Positions 5,620 through 14,325 of a DNA stretch of 41,126 nucleotides are shown here, one piece after another. The notes beneath the pieces were generated by a model that was not told where the DNA came from, ran no database searches, and was given only the letters and a program-made list of their open reading frames with translations. Source of the stretch: a virus; IMG/VR virus record IMGVR_UViG_3300013088_000002, positions 1 through 41,126 of that record. One strand, given 5' to 3'. A program made the translations under genes and the position numbers. Each line of letters opens with the position of its first letter. The first letter of the stretch is position 1.

Positions 5620-7317
5620 CTACAGCTCCGCACTAATGTTTATATAGCAAGACGCTGCTGTTACACCAGCATTAAACGTACAACCATCTCCAACGTTCAA
5701 TACTGCGGCAACCGTAGCGTGAACATTGGCAGATTCTGTTCCTACTCTTCCTCCATTAATTGCGACAGCAGATGTGGCTGTTACTTGGTCTGCGCCGTTG
5801 TTTATAGTAAACGTATTTCCCGCTGTCCAAGTAAATGTTGGCGATGTACGTTTAGTCCTATATTGCAGACAAAATGCCCCGTTTGTTGTTGCAGTCGCAA
5901 ATCCAGAAGCTATCATTTGATAAGCCACAAGAGGTTGTATTCTTTCAAAGTACCTCTGACACAAATTCAATTCCTGTGCAAACAGTCTAAACTCAAACGG
6001 GGTCACTACTGAACCCAACTCCATCTGAACTCCGGTCAGGAAGAAGTTATTGGCTACGTTGTCCATGCCGTTCACTTGCGCATCAGTGGCAAAGTAATTT
6101 CCTGCTTGCCAGGTATTTTTGTTCGCTGTGGCAATTTGGAATGTACTGCCGGCCATTATTGCCCACGTAATACTCAAACCAATTCCGGTAGTATAGAGGA
6201 ATGTTCCGCCGGAGTTGAAGGTCAGGGTCACAGTTTTCTTTTCCCACGTATTCGCGGCGCAGGTAAACTCATGTATATAGGATTTGTTAGCAGCATTGTT
6301 CCTAAATGAAACGCAGTAGATACCTGCCTTGACCGCCTTGACCCAGAATGACAGAGTGGCGACCTGTCCCTCGAACCGCTTGAAATCGTATCCCTCTATT
6401 TTGTAGTCGAATAGACTGTATTCCCCCGCCGCAACTGCTGTCTCAATGTGGGTGGTGTCGTGTTGTAAGGAAAATTGGAACGGAAATGCAGCAGTCGGGG
6501 TCTCTGCACTCGCTAAAAGGTCGAATGTCCCATCACCAAGAACGTGGGTTGTCTTGAACCTGTCCGGGAAATAAGTAGCAGTAACGGGGTTAGTCAACGT
6601 TGTCGTTCCCCTCTGCCATATATCCATAGCACCGTTGATGATGGCGTTGCGGTTGGGAAACAGGGTAAGCGCAGTATCAATCTGTGCATGGGTGTTTGTG
6701 CCAATGTCGGCTAGTTTCCCTTGTACCAAGATAAGCGCAGTCACGCTTCCCGCTCCCCCGCCTGCATAAGCAGTCGTGGCAATACCGAATACACCCTGGT
6801 AGGTCGTGGCAGTCTTGGCTCGGCCTGCGGTGGTCGAGGAGCATAGTTTATCGCCGATCGCAACATTCCCCTGCACCAGGACGGTTGCCAGACCAACCTG
6901 CCACACACTTCCCGCCACACCATTGGCGATTGTTTCACCCAGCACGCCGATCACTGCATCGCCTTCTGTGGTTGTGGTTATGAACGAATTGGCGGCGGGG
7001 TCTGCAATAACGACCGATCCGGCGTTCAGATCACCACCTGAATTATTTATCATCTGTGGGTTCGACATTCCAGACGAGGCCAATTTCCACTTGGACGCCA
7101 GGGATAAGTCCGATATCGGCGATAGTCCGTTACTTGTTGGAGCAGCCAGAACGTCCCAAGATGCCGGCCCCAAACTGATAGGAATTTGCCCGGCTACCGT
7201 GGCAAGAGAAGCGGCGATCTTATCGGAAGGGATGGCGAAGTCTGCCACCCGGATCACCCGTTCACGGACTTCGCGCACATTGGCACGATATACGATGTCT
7301 TGAACTTTGATCTTCAT
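5620..7317 (-). CDS. Tail fibre / receptor-binding protein
   Basis: This protein has 565 residues. The N-terminal 220 residues attach to the virion and include a Gly/Val/Thr-rich beta section (SVVIADPAANSF...VGLATVLVQGNVAIGDKL) seen in phage fibre shafts. From about residue 222 a carbohydrate-binding-like jelly-roll module begins with the common fibre motif NAIINGAMDIWQRGTT and a 'YFPDRFK' turn. It ends with QMELGSVVTPFEFR...ELNLCQRYFERI. The C-terminal 110 residues are a beta-rich tip rich in Thr and Asn. It is expected to bind the host surface. It lies at the end of the late operon, next to a small fibre-associated gene. Confidence 0.8.
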   Translation of the reverse strand: MKIKVQDIVYRANVREVRERVIRVADFAIPSDKIAASLATVAGQIPISLGPASWDVLAAPTSNGLSPISDLSLASKWKLASSGMSNPQMINNSGGDLNAGSVVIADPAANSFITTTTEGDAVIGVLGETIANGVAGSVWQVGLATVLVQGNVAIGDKLCSSTTAGRAKTATTYQGVFGIATTAYAGGGAGSVTALILVQGKLADIGTNTHAQIDTALTLFPNRNAIINGAMDIWQRGTTTLTNPVTATYFPDRFKTTHVLGDGTFDLLASAETPTAAFPFQFSLQHDTTHIETAVAAGEYSLFDYKIEGYDFKRFEGQVATLSFWVKAVKAGIYCVSFRNNAANKSYIHEFTCAANTWEKKTVTLTFNSGGTFLYTTGIGLSITWAIMAGSTFQIATANKNTWQAGNYFATDAQVNGMDNVANNFFLTGVQMELGSVVTPFEFRLFAQELNLCQRYFERIQPLVAYQMIASGFATATTNGAFCLQYRTKRTSPTFTWTAGNTFTINNGADQVTATSAVAINGGRVGTESANVHATVAAVLNVGDGCTFNAGVTAASCYINISAEL

Positions 7318-7324
7318 GGCTCAC

Positions 7325-7876
7325 CTACAAACTGAAGGTCACGGAGACTGTAGCACTGGCGGTTGAATTGACCGTTCCAGTTACCTGGGTCGGGCTGTCA
7401 ATTGTGGCAATTACCGAACCCGCGCCAATGCCCGTTCCTGTGATTGCCATGCCTATGACCAGGGCGCCGGTGGCAACCAGACCAGTGATGGTCTTGGCCC
7501 CGCTGACAGTGGTACCAGACAGGGTTTTGGTGATGGCTGTAATCTGCGGGAACACTGCCACGTCGCCCCGGAGGATCGGGCGCACGTTGGTCAGGTCGGC
7601 AATCTCGACAAGCAACACATCTATCACGCCTTTTGCTGCGCCGAACTCCTTGGTTTGCGCCGGGGTCAGGCAGATATAAATTAGTCCGCTGGCCGGAGTA
7701 ATGACAACAGACGGAGTTGCCAACAGTTCCCCGCCTGGCTGCGTGCGAATCTCGCAATAGACCGCATAACCGGTCAAGCTTACAGCCACGTCGTTATCGT
7801 CCGTGAGGGTAATAGTAAGCGGGAAAAGTGATCCCCTGTAAATTTCTACGTTATAAAGGATGTCATTGATAGGCAT
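7325..7876 (-). CDS. Baseplate/fibre-base protein (BppU N-terminal-like) with ITGTGIGAG module
   Basis: The protein has 183 residues. The start at 7876 (MPINDILYN) is chosen for its AAGGAGG; the frame is open further upstream but there overlaps the HNH gene. Residues 1-115 follow the pattern of phage BppU-type N-terminal domains: RGSLFPLTITLTDDNDVAVSLTGY..., CEIRTQPGGELLATPS..., LTPAQTKEF, then a final 'RGDVAVFPQIT' strand. Residues about 118-183 are a beta module (KTITGL...LVIGMAITGTGIGAGSVIATIDSPTQVTGT...) also present three times in the 1080-aa tail protein. A linking or adaptor role at the fibre attachment site is inferred. Confidence 0.6.
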   Translation of the reverse strand: MPINDILYNVEIYRGSLFPLTITLTDDNDVAVSLTGYAVYCEIRTQPGGELLATPSVVITPASGLIYICLTPAQTKEFGAAKGVIDVLLVEIADLTNVRPILRGDVAVFPQITAITKTLSGTTVSGAKTITGLVATGALVIGMAITGTGIGAGSVIATIDSPTQVTGTVNSTASATVSVTFSL

Positions 7877-7880
7877 GGTA

Positions 7881-8366
7881 TTATCCTCCTTGAAAGTTCG
7901 GCAATGCAAACTCGCCGAACAATTTTCTGGCTGCCTGATCATAAGCACGGGCAGCTTTGATCTCATCAATGAATAAGCCGAGATAATGACGACATCCAGC
8001 AAATCGAATTTGTGCCTGCCACTTACGACTTGCTTTGTTCCAACAGACTCCTTTATATTTGCTACTACCCGCCTGATGCCGTTTGTTATGTTGATTCTCG
8101 CTGTGTGTACACAGACGCAAATTCTCACGACGATTATCAAGAGTATTATGATTCCGGTGATCTACTTCCTGTCCATGTTCTGCGTTCAAGATAACACGGG
8201 ACAATCTAATGAATTTTTGTTTTCCATTTTCACTAGAATTGCGTACAGCATTATAACTGTGGGATTTATGATCCCAGGCAGCAAACCACTTATGCTTATT
8301 CAACTCCTCGTAATCTTCGTCGTCTACTAGGGCGACTTGATTTTGGGTCAAAGGTATTGTTTTCAT
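7881..8366 (-). CDS. HNH homing endonuclease with AP2 domain (copy 2)
   Basis: The protein has 161 residues. The N terminus MKTIPLTQNQVALVDDEDY is shared with the copies at 1562 and 32655. The HNH core has Asp-His at 69-70 (EVDHRNHN), DNRRENLR and SENQHN. The AP2 domain is at about 102-152 (KYKGVCWN...WQAQIRF...ARAYDQAARKLFGEF). The second residue of its first metal-binding pair differs from copy 1, but the core looks intact. It sits between the Vsr-like nuclease and the baseplate gene. Its last codons (CAA GGA GGA TAA) form the ribosome site of the next gene, so the insertion keeps the host operon working. Confidence 0.9.
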   Translation of the reverse strand: MKTIPLTQNQVALVDDEDYEELNKHKWFAAWDHKSHSYNAVRNSSENGKQKFIRLSRVILNAEHGQEVDHRNHNTLDNRRENLRLCTHSENQHNKRHQAGSSKYKGVCWNKASRKWQAQIRFAGCRHYLGLFIDEIKAARAYDQAARKLFGEFALPNFQGG

Positions 8367-8367
8367 A

Positions 8368-8847
8368 CTAACCCTTTCCTATCTTTGAATCTATGTAAGC
8401 GTGGGCGGATTCATAAGTCGAGGCTTGCGCGGCCCATAACACAAGTGGCTCGCTGTTCACTTCTATTCCGATATTCTTCAACGCCGTCATCAATTCGCTC
8501 ATGGCGTATTCCTCATCGGTCTGGTGCCAGTAGTCTCCGTTGACGATCAGGGCGGTCTTCATCGGGACCGTAAATACCAGGAAGTCGAGCACCTGGCCGC
8601 CCCTGAATTCCCGACCACCCATAACCGGCACCTGGTAAGAGAATTTCCATCCCAACGACCATAACGCCCTTGCCACATTCCACTCGTAAGTACTCCCGGC
8701 TGGTTGACCGTTGATAAGACCAGGAACATCAGGGGGTTGGGCGGCCTTCTTTGCCGGTAATTTATCCTTCGGCTCCGTCCCTGGCCTGCGGGATGACTTT
8801 GGCTTCGAGAAAAGTTGGGTGGTGGCTTTCAGTTTTGAGAAGTCCAT
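8368..8847 (-). CDS. PD-(D/E)XK (Vsr-like) nuclease-fold protein in the tail operon
   Basis: The protein has 159 residues. After a basic, Pro-rich N terminus (KPKSSRRPGTEPKDKLPAKK), residues 50-110 have the layout of a very-short-patch-repair/TnsA-type fold. Glu55 lies in STYEWNVARAL, then 'WSLGWKFSYQVPV', Asp88 in GGQVLDFLVF, and a core strand LIVNGDYWH like the hydrophobic strand and 'WH' of Vsr. The usual E-x-K pair is not obvious, so catalytic activity is uncertain. Its neighbours are virion genes, so it may be packaged, or it may have come in as an endonuclease like the adjacent HNH gene. Confidence 0.5.
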   Translation of the reverse strand: MDFSKLKATTQLFSKPKSSRRPGTEPKDKLPAKKAAQPPDVPGLINGQPAGSTYEWNVARALWSLGWKFSYQVPVMGGREFRGGQVLDFLVFTVPMKTALIVNGDYWHQTDEEYAMSELMTALKNIGIEVNSEPLVLWAAQASTYESAHAYIDSKIGKG

Positions 8848-11800
8848 TTACGCCTCTTGGATTACCATGGATATGATGTAATCGCTCTCTTTTTCCGTCT
8901 GCACTATGTTCATGGGACGGGCAGGCAGCGGCTGTAAAAATACTTTCAGGCCATCGTAAAGCGGGTTGTTGGCACCCAATAGAAGCGGTTGGGCGGCCCC
9001 ACTCCACTCATCCAATTTCTGTATTCGCTCATATGGTTGCAAATCCTCCACATTCGCCTGAAGATCCCGGACGGACATTTTGACCGGAATAGTGAAAGCG
9101 AATTTGGGGGCAGTCACAGCCACGGCCTCCACGATCACGGCCAGAAGTTTCGGGCTTTTCGTCTGATCGGTCGAATAAAATCGGATACGAATGTCAATTT
9201 TCTTGGAAGATGCGCCAAACTCGCTACCAAATAAGACGGTGGAGATAGGGACTTCCTCGAATTTATCCGGAAATGAGTGCCAGTCAGCCTCGTCGTCCAG
9301 GCGGTAGTCGGCTTCCAGCCAGGTCACATTCTCTACCAGGTTCTCGGCATGAGTCTTGATGGCGTGCCAGTTCTTCCACGCGTCCATCAGGCCGGCATAC
9401 ATGGAGGCCAGGGTCAATACGCCCTCGTGAGCAAATGTGAAGTTTGTGTCCTGATAAGGGTCGAATGTGTCGGACGGGAATGGCATCCAAACCATATCGT
9501 ACCCCTGCCGTATCCAGAGTCGGTCGGGGCTGCTACCCGGGATCACTTGGAAGCCGATGGCAAGTATCCGCTCCCCATATGGTGCCCGGTAGAGTTCGTG
9601 CCAGGATGAGCCCCCGTTATTCTCCAGCACACTTGAATAACCAGTGGCACCAGCATCAATTGCTATGAACAAGCGGCCAGGATACGCAAAAACGGAAACA
9701 ATCGGGCCTTGCCTGCCTACCGGCATTCCCTTATCCAAGGTCGGGCCGAAGTCGTCCAAAGTTGGGTGATAGAACCGGTGTATTGAGTTGGCGACTGAAT
9801 ACCATAGATAGACATTTTGTGAAACTGCCGCCCTACCGTTCTTGGCGCTGGCGATGGCCGAAAATTCATCGAGTTTGATCCGGTCAAGACTATCTGTAAT
9901 ACTGTCCGTAGTGCCGCCTTTCCACACCCAAGGACCGCCTTCTTTCAACACCCATACAGCCTCTTCCTGTTGTTCGTCCACATAGAGGTGCAGGTTGGTA
10001 ATCCTGTCCCATGCGTTCCCTACGAATTTTGCGGCCTCGAAACTCAAAGCGGTTCCCCAATCCGGCGTTCCTTGCGTAAACGTGATCGCATAACTGGCGG
10101 TACCAATCGAATCTTTATCGGCTGTCACTTGAGTCAGAGAGTCTACCGTTGCGATAACCGCACCTGCGCCGATGTTCTTGCCGGTTATTGGCATTGCAGC
10201 GACCAAGGTACTTGTGTCGGAGAGTTCTGAGATGATCTTATCTCCGCTGGCTATCTTGCCGGTTTGGGTCTGTTTGAAGGTCAATGTCTGTGCTCCAGAT
10301 GCAAGCGACAAGACTGTTAGCGTTAGTGCGGTTGAAGAGGTAATTGTGGCGATCACGGCACCCGCCCCGACGCCAGTACCAGTCACCCTCATTCCAACCA
10401 GAAGAAGAGCGGTACTGGTAAGACTGGTTACAGTATTAGCGCCAGTGGTGAGTGTGCCCGTTTGGGATGATGCGAAAGTCACCGAAGAAGATGAGGTTCC
10501 CATGGCGGTTGAATTAACCGTCCCGGTTATCTGCGTGGGCGAATCAATACTTGCTATCGTTGACCCTACGCCCACACCCGTACCAGTTATTTTCATACCC
10601 ACTATGAGTTTGCTGGTATCGGTGAGTTCCTTGATGATCATGGTCCCGCTGGTAAGCGTGCCGGTCATTGTCCTTGAAACGATGTTCTTACTGACCGTGG
10701 TATCACCATTGGAGCGTATCAGATTCATCACCCCGTTTTCGTTGTATTCTTCGAGAAATATTGCCTTATTGGTGCTGTCATAGCCATATTCACGCGTCCA
10801 TGTGCCGGCATTGTTGTACTCACGCATCTGGCGAATGTAAGCCAGTTCACCCTGGCAGAAGTACACTACATTTTTGCTGCTGACCTTGACGCATGTAACG
10901 GGATGGGTCAGACCGTGGCCGGTTATCTTGGTCCACTTATCCACCCCGATCACTACAAATTCTGTGGTGGTGTCATGGGTAATCAGCCAGGCTTCTGATA
11001 CCGTGAGCGAGTTGGCATCGTTGGCAGTGATAAGTCTCCAGTTTTGTGTCTCGGTTGAACCCGTACCCGCATTGACGACCACAATGCCGCCAACCCAATC
11101 ATTCACCACCCAACCGGGCGACCCCTGTGCATTGAGTTTCAATTTGTTGGTTGCATTGGAAATAGCTGCGCCGCGTGCTCCATTGATCCAGAGTTTCGAG
11201 GCGGTCCCATTAGCTGGTTTTGAGATAAAGTATTTTGAGTTCTTGTAATCGAAATAAAATCCATCCCCATCAGCCGTGGCTTCCACGACCCTGAAATATA
11301 GGTCCATGTTCGCTGCGGTAGTCCAAGTAGAACCGACGGTGCTTTTATAGGTGGTACCCGTAACTGCCTTCACCCCCACTTCCCAATGGTTTTCCTCGTC
11401 ATCACTTGCGCCCCCGTATACTTCTACCCAATAAACCGTACCAGAGGCTATTGCCTGTCCGGTTATGGTGATCTTGCGAAGTTCGCTCACCAGGGACGAC
11501 ATGGCAGTAACAGCAAGTGTGGCGGTTTGCAGGACCGTACTGATCGCTCCGGCGTTGTCCGCCCGGAGTCTTATCGTCAGATCAGCGGTAGGTTTGCCGA
11601 TATAACGCACCCAAGCCCATATCTGAACGGCGGGGAAGGTGGCGGATGCACTCTTGCGTATTGCCAGGTGCCGGCGTGTGTCAACCAACGCCATGAGTTT
11701 CATGCTGCCAGGCAATTGGCAAATATCGCCCCGAAAGCCAGTACCATACGTCTCCCGCCCTTGTAGAATGACCTGCCCGGCGCGGCCAGTATTGACCCTC

Positions 11801-12090
11801 AGACTGTCAAAGAATTTGGTGGCGTCGTCCTCGAACTTGGCTGAAGCCCGTCCGCCCGACCAATCCACCTGAACGATAGCCATGTAAGGTGGGCGCAGGT
11901 CTGAATACTGCGACTGGCCGGTGGATGTTTTTAGGCTGGAGCGTTCGACTGGATTGCGTGCGATAACAGAATCATCCGGCTCGTTCTTCGTGTTGACAGC
12001 AATAAGACCGACCGTGAACCCAAAGGCGTCGGTCAGTCGCAAGTGGTGTGTTGGTTTGTCAACAAGCGGACCTACCTGGACAGGAGTCAT
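8848..12090 (-). CDS. Large tail protein (nozzle/tail-tubular-like)
   Basis: This protein of 1080 residues has its start overlapping the region just after the adaptor stop, with GAGG before ATG. It is almost all beta-structure. Residues 1-470 include a 'PPYMAIVQVDWSGGRAS' segment, carbohydrate-binding-like strands and WTREYGYD. Residues about 470-673 are three tandem copies of a roughly 66-residue module (VGM-ITGTG-GAG-VIATI-S...). Residues about 680-1080 contain Trp-rich repeats such as 'VFAYPGRLFIAIDAG' and 'DRLWIRQGYDMVW', suggestive of a propeller. Its position after the capsid and adaptor genes matches tail tubular protein B/nozzle of short-tailed phages. The assignment is by position and composition, not by a firm family match. 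Confidence 0.55.
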   Translation of the reverse strand: MTPVQVGPLVDKPTHHLRLTDAFGFTVGLIAVNTKNEPDDSVIARNPVERSSLKTSTGQSQYSDLRPPYMAIVQVDWSGGRASAKFEDDATKFFDSLRVNTGRAGQVILQGRETYGTGFRGDICQLPGSMKLMALVDTRRHLAIRKSASATFPAVQIWAWVRYIGKPTADLTIRLRADNAGAISTVLQTATLAVTAMSSLVSELRKITITGQAIASGTVYWVEVYGGASDDEENHWEVGVKAVTGTTYKSTVGSTWTTAANMDLYFRVVEATADGDGFYFDYKNSKYFISKPANGTASKLWINGARGAAISNATNKLKLNAQGSPGWVVNDWVGGIVVVNAGTGSTETQNWRLITANDANSLTVSEAWLITHDTTTEFVVIGVDKWTKITGHGLTHPVTCVKVSSKNVVYFCQGELAYIRQMREYNNAGTWTREYGYDSTNKAIFLEEYNENGVMNLIRSNGDTTVSKNIVSRTMTGTLTSGTMIIKELTDTSKLIVGMKITGTGVGVGSTIASIDSPTQITGTVNSTAMGTSSSSVTFASSQTGTLTTGANTVTSLTSTALLLVGMRVTGTGVGAGAVIATITSSTALTLTVLSLASGAQTLTFKQTQTGKIASGDKIISELSDTSTLVAAMPITGKNIGAGAVIATVDSLTQVTADKDSIGTASYAITFTQGTPDWGTALSFEAAKFVGNAWDRITNLHLYVDEQQEEAVWVLKEGGPWVWKGGTTDSITDSLDRIKLDEFSAIASAKNGRAAVSQNVYLWYSVANSIHRFYHPTLDDFGPTLDKGMPVGRQGPIVSVFAYPGRLFIAIDAGATGYSSVLENNGGSSWHELYRAPYGERILAIGFQVIPGSSPDRLWIRQGYDMVWMPFPSDTFDPYQDTNFTFAHEGVLTLASMYAGLMDAWKNWHAIKTHAENLVENVTWLEADYRLDDEADWHSFPDKFEEVPISTVLFGSEFGASSKKIDIRIRFYSTDQTKSPKLLAVIVEAVAVTAPKFAFTIPVKMSVRDLQANVEDLQPYERIQKLDEWSGAAQPLLLGANNPLYDGLKVFLQPLPARPMNIVQTEKESDYIISMVIQEA
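10065..10680 (-). repeat. Three tandem copies of a ~66-residue beta module
   Basis: Within the 1080-aa tail protein three consecutive segments read 'GT...SG...I..L..T..L.VGM.ITGTGVGAG..IA.I.S.TQ.T....S......TF'. The first two are close to each other; the third is more divergent (AAMPITGKNIGAG). A fourth copy ends the 183-aa protein at 7325-7876. The module is widespread in virion and surface proteins. Confidence 0.75.
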
Positions 12091-12096
12091 TTATCC

Positions 12097-12885
12097 TCAC
12101 CAATCAGCCAGGCGCGGCGAGCGTTGCGGCCTGGATTGCAAACTTGCCAGGCGCTGGATGCGCACCTCGCTTTCCTGCACCTTGCCATCCCAATCCCGCT
12201 TCGGGTCTTTGTTATGGACGCGCTGGCCGTACTTGGCGGCTGCCTGAACGGCTGACCAATGCAGGTAATCCAGGTTGATGTCATTGGGGAGTGCGGACGC
12301 TTCGAGTGCCAGGTCGGTATGCGCGCGGCGATAGGTAAGGCGGATCAGGTTGCCGGCGCTGCCAGGTTTGAATTTGCCAGCGAAACGGAGTTTCCCATTG
12401 ACTTCGTCCCAATGGAAGTGCTCGGCGTACCCGTAGGGTACGGTTAGACTGGAGGCAACTTCGACCTTGAAAACGCCAGAGACATTCGCCGGAAGAGTAT
12501 ATTCTTCCTGGCTTGCAACAGTGGTCAAGGTAATATCCTCGGCAGGCAAAGTCATTGAGCGGATTGCTGAATTGATTGCTGCTACCATCACGTCCAGAGG
12601 GATGTCATTATCGGCCACGGCGTAATCGTCGCCAGCGTCAGGACTATCCCCAACTGCCGCGAAGGTGAAGGTTTGCCCGGTGTGCTGGGTAATTTTCTTG
12701 AAAACCGTATCGTTCAGAAGAAACAGTGTGCCGCCCCGGAAAGTGTCTACTGAGAAATCGGCAAGAGTATCAATCAGCGTTGTAGTAGTACCACTGGTCG
12801 CTTTACCCTGCCTCACGAGCACAATTTCACGCGCTAGGCGCAAGACCACATCGAACAGAGTCGCAAACGGCGGGATTGTTGGCAT
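12097..12885 (-). CDS. Head-tail adaptor (gp11-like) candidate
   Basis: The protein has 262 residues and starts with AGGTG 7 nt before ATG. An N-terminal helix (ATLFDVVLRLAREIVLV) is followed by a beta section with Gly/Thr turns (KATSGTTTTLIDTLADF...FRGGTLFLL), helical 'VAAINSAIRSMTLPAED', strands and a final helical part 'YLHWSAVQAAAKYGQRVHNKDPKRDWDG'. A protein of this size directly downstream of the capsid gene and upstream of the large tail protein is where short-tailed phages encode the adaptor or tail tubular protein A. The function is inferred from size and order. Confidence 0.5.
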   Translation of the reverse strand: MPTIPPFATLFDVVLRLAREIVLVRQGKATSGTTTTLIDTLADFSVDTFRGGTLFLLNDTVFKKITQHTGQTFTFAAVGDSPDAGDDYAVADNDIPLDVMVAAINSAIRSMTLPAEDITLTTVASQEEYTLPANVSGVFKVEVASSLTVPYGYAEHFHWDEVNGKLRFAGKFKPGSAGNLIRLTYRRAHTDLALEASALPNDINLDYLHWSAVQAAAKYGQRVHNKDPKRDWDGKVQESEVRIQRLASLQSRPQRSPRLADW

Positions 12886-12901
12886 CGTTCACCTGTAACG
12901 A

Positions 12902-12934
12902 AAAGGTGCCCGCCCGACAAAATCAGGCGGGCAC
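12902..12934 (-). terminator. Intrinsic terminator after the capsid genes
   Basis: The minus-strand stem GTGCCCGCC and GGCGGGCAC (9 perfect bp, 11-nt loop) is followed by C and a short TTTT. It lies in the gap between the 121-aa gene and the adaptor. The weak U-tract suggests partial termination, which would give more capsid than tail message. Confidence 0.6.
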
Positions 12935-12956
12935 TAGTCTAGGTTGTGAATGGCGG

Positions 12957-13322
12957 TTATGAAATCAGGCTGGGGGAAATCCAGACCTGAACCACGCCAG
13001 CATTGAAGTCCAAGACGGAGTCGTCGTTCGTGCAAGTCAGAGTGACCACAAAGTCGTGCAGGGTCGGCAGGTCGCAGAAGAACGGCAGGATGAGATGGAT
13101 TATCGCTGCCACTGAAGCCGCAGGCAGAGCAATGGTCATCAAGGACGTGGTGGCTGAGTTGCGGAAGTTGATTGACACAGTCAGCGTGTCACCAGCTTCG
13201 GCAGCCGTAGGCACAATGACGTGCAGTTCCAGCGGGTGCACCATCGGAGTGACGTGCACGGCTGTCAGGACTTCGGTGGCGGTCAGGGCTGCAGCAGAGC
13301 GTAAACGAGTATTGGTATCCAT
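12957..13322 (-). CDS. Small virion protein, possible capsid decoration
   Basis: The protein is 121 residues. The start at 13322 (MDTNTRLRSAAALTATEV) has AAGGAGA 7 nt upstream; the frame is open further back but overlaps the capsid gene. It is a beta-rich sequence with alternating hydrophobics (LELHVIVPTAAEAGDTLTVSINF..., AIIHLILPFF..., VVTLTCTNDDSVLDF). It follows the major capsid gene directly and is followed by a terminator, so it is probably made at a high level. That and its size fit a head decoration or stabilising protein. No family recognised. Confidence 0.5.
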   Translation of the reverse strand: MDTNTRLRSAAALTATEVLTAVHVTPMVHPLELHVIVPTAAEAGDTLTVSINFRNSATTSLMTIALPAASVAAIIHLILPFFCDLPTLHDFVVTLTCTNDDSVLDFNAGVVQVWISPSLIS

Positions 13323-13332
13323 GGTATTCTCC

Positions 13333-14310
13333 TTATGCCACTTCCAGATCGTAGACGCGGGCGATAGCGCGCGGGTGGGGCATATAAAGCCCAGGCGTCC
13401 AGTCAACCACAGTGCGGACACTTACGCCATCTTCCAGCTCGCCCTTATCCTCGGCATTGATGTCGGTGAGATAGAAGCCAGCCAGGTTGGGTTCGCCGAA
13501 TTTCAGGCCATAGATGGATGTTTTGTTACCGGCAGCCGAATCGGGGTTGCCATCAACGTTCTCGGTGTGCGTGATGATGGAGGTGGATTGATCGCCCTTC
13601 ATCCCGGACGGGATGAGTACGGGGCCACCTTCGCCAAAGGTCGTGTAGCGTTTGCCGACCTTATCAACGGTGCTCGGAAGCAAACCGGAGCGCCGCATTG
13701 CGGCATTGATGCGCCAGATGGTTTTCTTGTCAGCCAGAAGAGCATCGCAGTCGCCGTCATCGAATAAGTTGCGAAGGTTCTCGATAACGTCGAGTAGATC
13801 GTTCGCCCAGGTGGTTGTGCTGGTGTTGGGACTGACATCAAGTGCGGCGGCACTTACGCTCATTGTGCTATCGAGCAGGTTCACCAGGCGATAGCGGATC
13901 CCCACAATGGACTTGGGGGCCGTGATAGGATGTCCGTTGACGAAGGCGTCATTGAAGTTGTAGGCCATCGCCTCGAGGGCCATACTTTCCTGATTGGCGC
14001 GCTCGTCCACGATGCTTTGGGCAGCCGCGTACTCTTTCGGCATGTCAATGACACCACCCATCTTGTGCACGCGTTCCTTGTACGGTTCGGTCGTGCCTTT
14101 CATGGCGGGCAAAGCCTCGCCGAAGTCGAGCCAGGTCGCGGTAGGCAGGTCTTTGGTTCGGGTAATTTCAATTTCCAAACCAGCGGTTTTCTTGAATTTC
14201 AGGCGCTCCAGGATGGGGGATTTCTCCCGCCAGGTCTTGATGACGCCCTTCTGAAGCTGTGACTTTGCACGACTCTCGAAGTCGAGCAAGGTATAAGCGG
14301 GATCGGCCAT
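13333..14310 (-). CDS. Major capsid protein (HK97-like fold)
   Basis: The protein has 325 residues. The N-terminal arm is helical and charged (LLDFESRAKSQLQKGVIKTWREKSPILERLKF). The middle has 'DMPKEYAAAQSIVDERANQESMALEAMAYNF'. A domain follows with LLADKKTIWRINAAMRRSG, a glycine-rich loop, and the typical end 'YGLKFGEPNLAGFYL...GELEDGVSVRTVVDWTPGLYMPHPRAIARVYDL', a hallmark of a group of HK97-type coat proteins. It lies directly downstream of a scaffold-like gene and the strong late promoter at 15.1 kb. No protease is seen nearby, so the arm may not be cleaved. Confidence 0.8.
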   Translation of the reverse strand: MADPAYTLLDFESRAKSQLQKGVIKTWREKSPILERLKFKKTAGLEIEITRTKDLPTATWLDFGEALPAMKGTTEPYKERVHKMGGVIDMPKEYAAAQSIVDERANQESMALEAMAYNFNDAFVNGHPITAPKSIVGIRYRLVNLLDSTMSVSAAALDVSPNTSTTTWANDLLDVIENLRNLFDDGDCDALLADKKTIWRINAAMRRSGLLPSTVDKVGKRYTTFGEGGPVLIPSGMKGDQSTSIITHTENVDGNPDSAAGNKTSIYGLKFGEPNLAGFYLTDINAEDKGELEDGVSVRTVVDWTPGLYMPHPRAIARVYDLEVA

Positions 14311-14325
14311 GATAGGCCTCCTTTT

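Noticed and set aside
7325-8140. Longer 271-codon version of the baseplate gene
   Set aside because: The N-terminal extension overlaps the HNH endonuclease antiparallel to its codon pattern, and the internal ATG has AAGGAGG.
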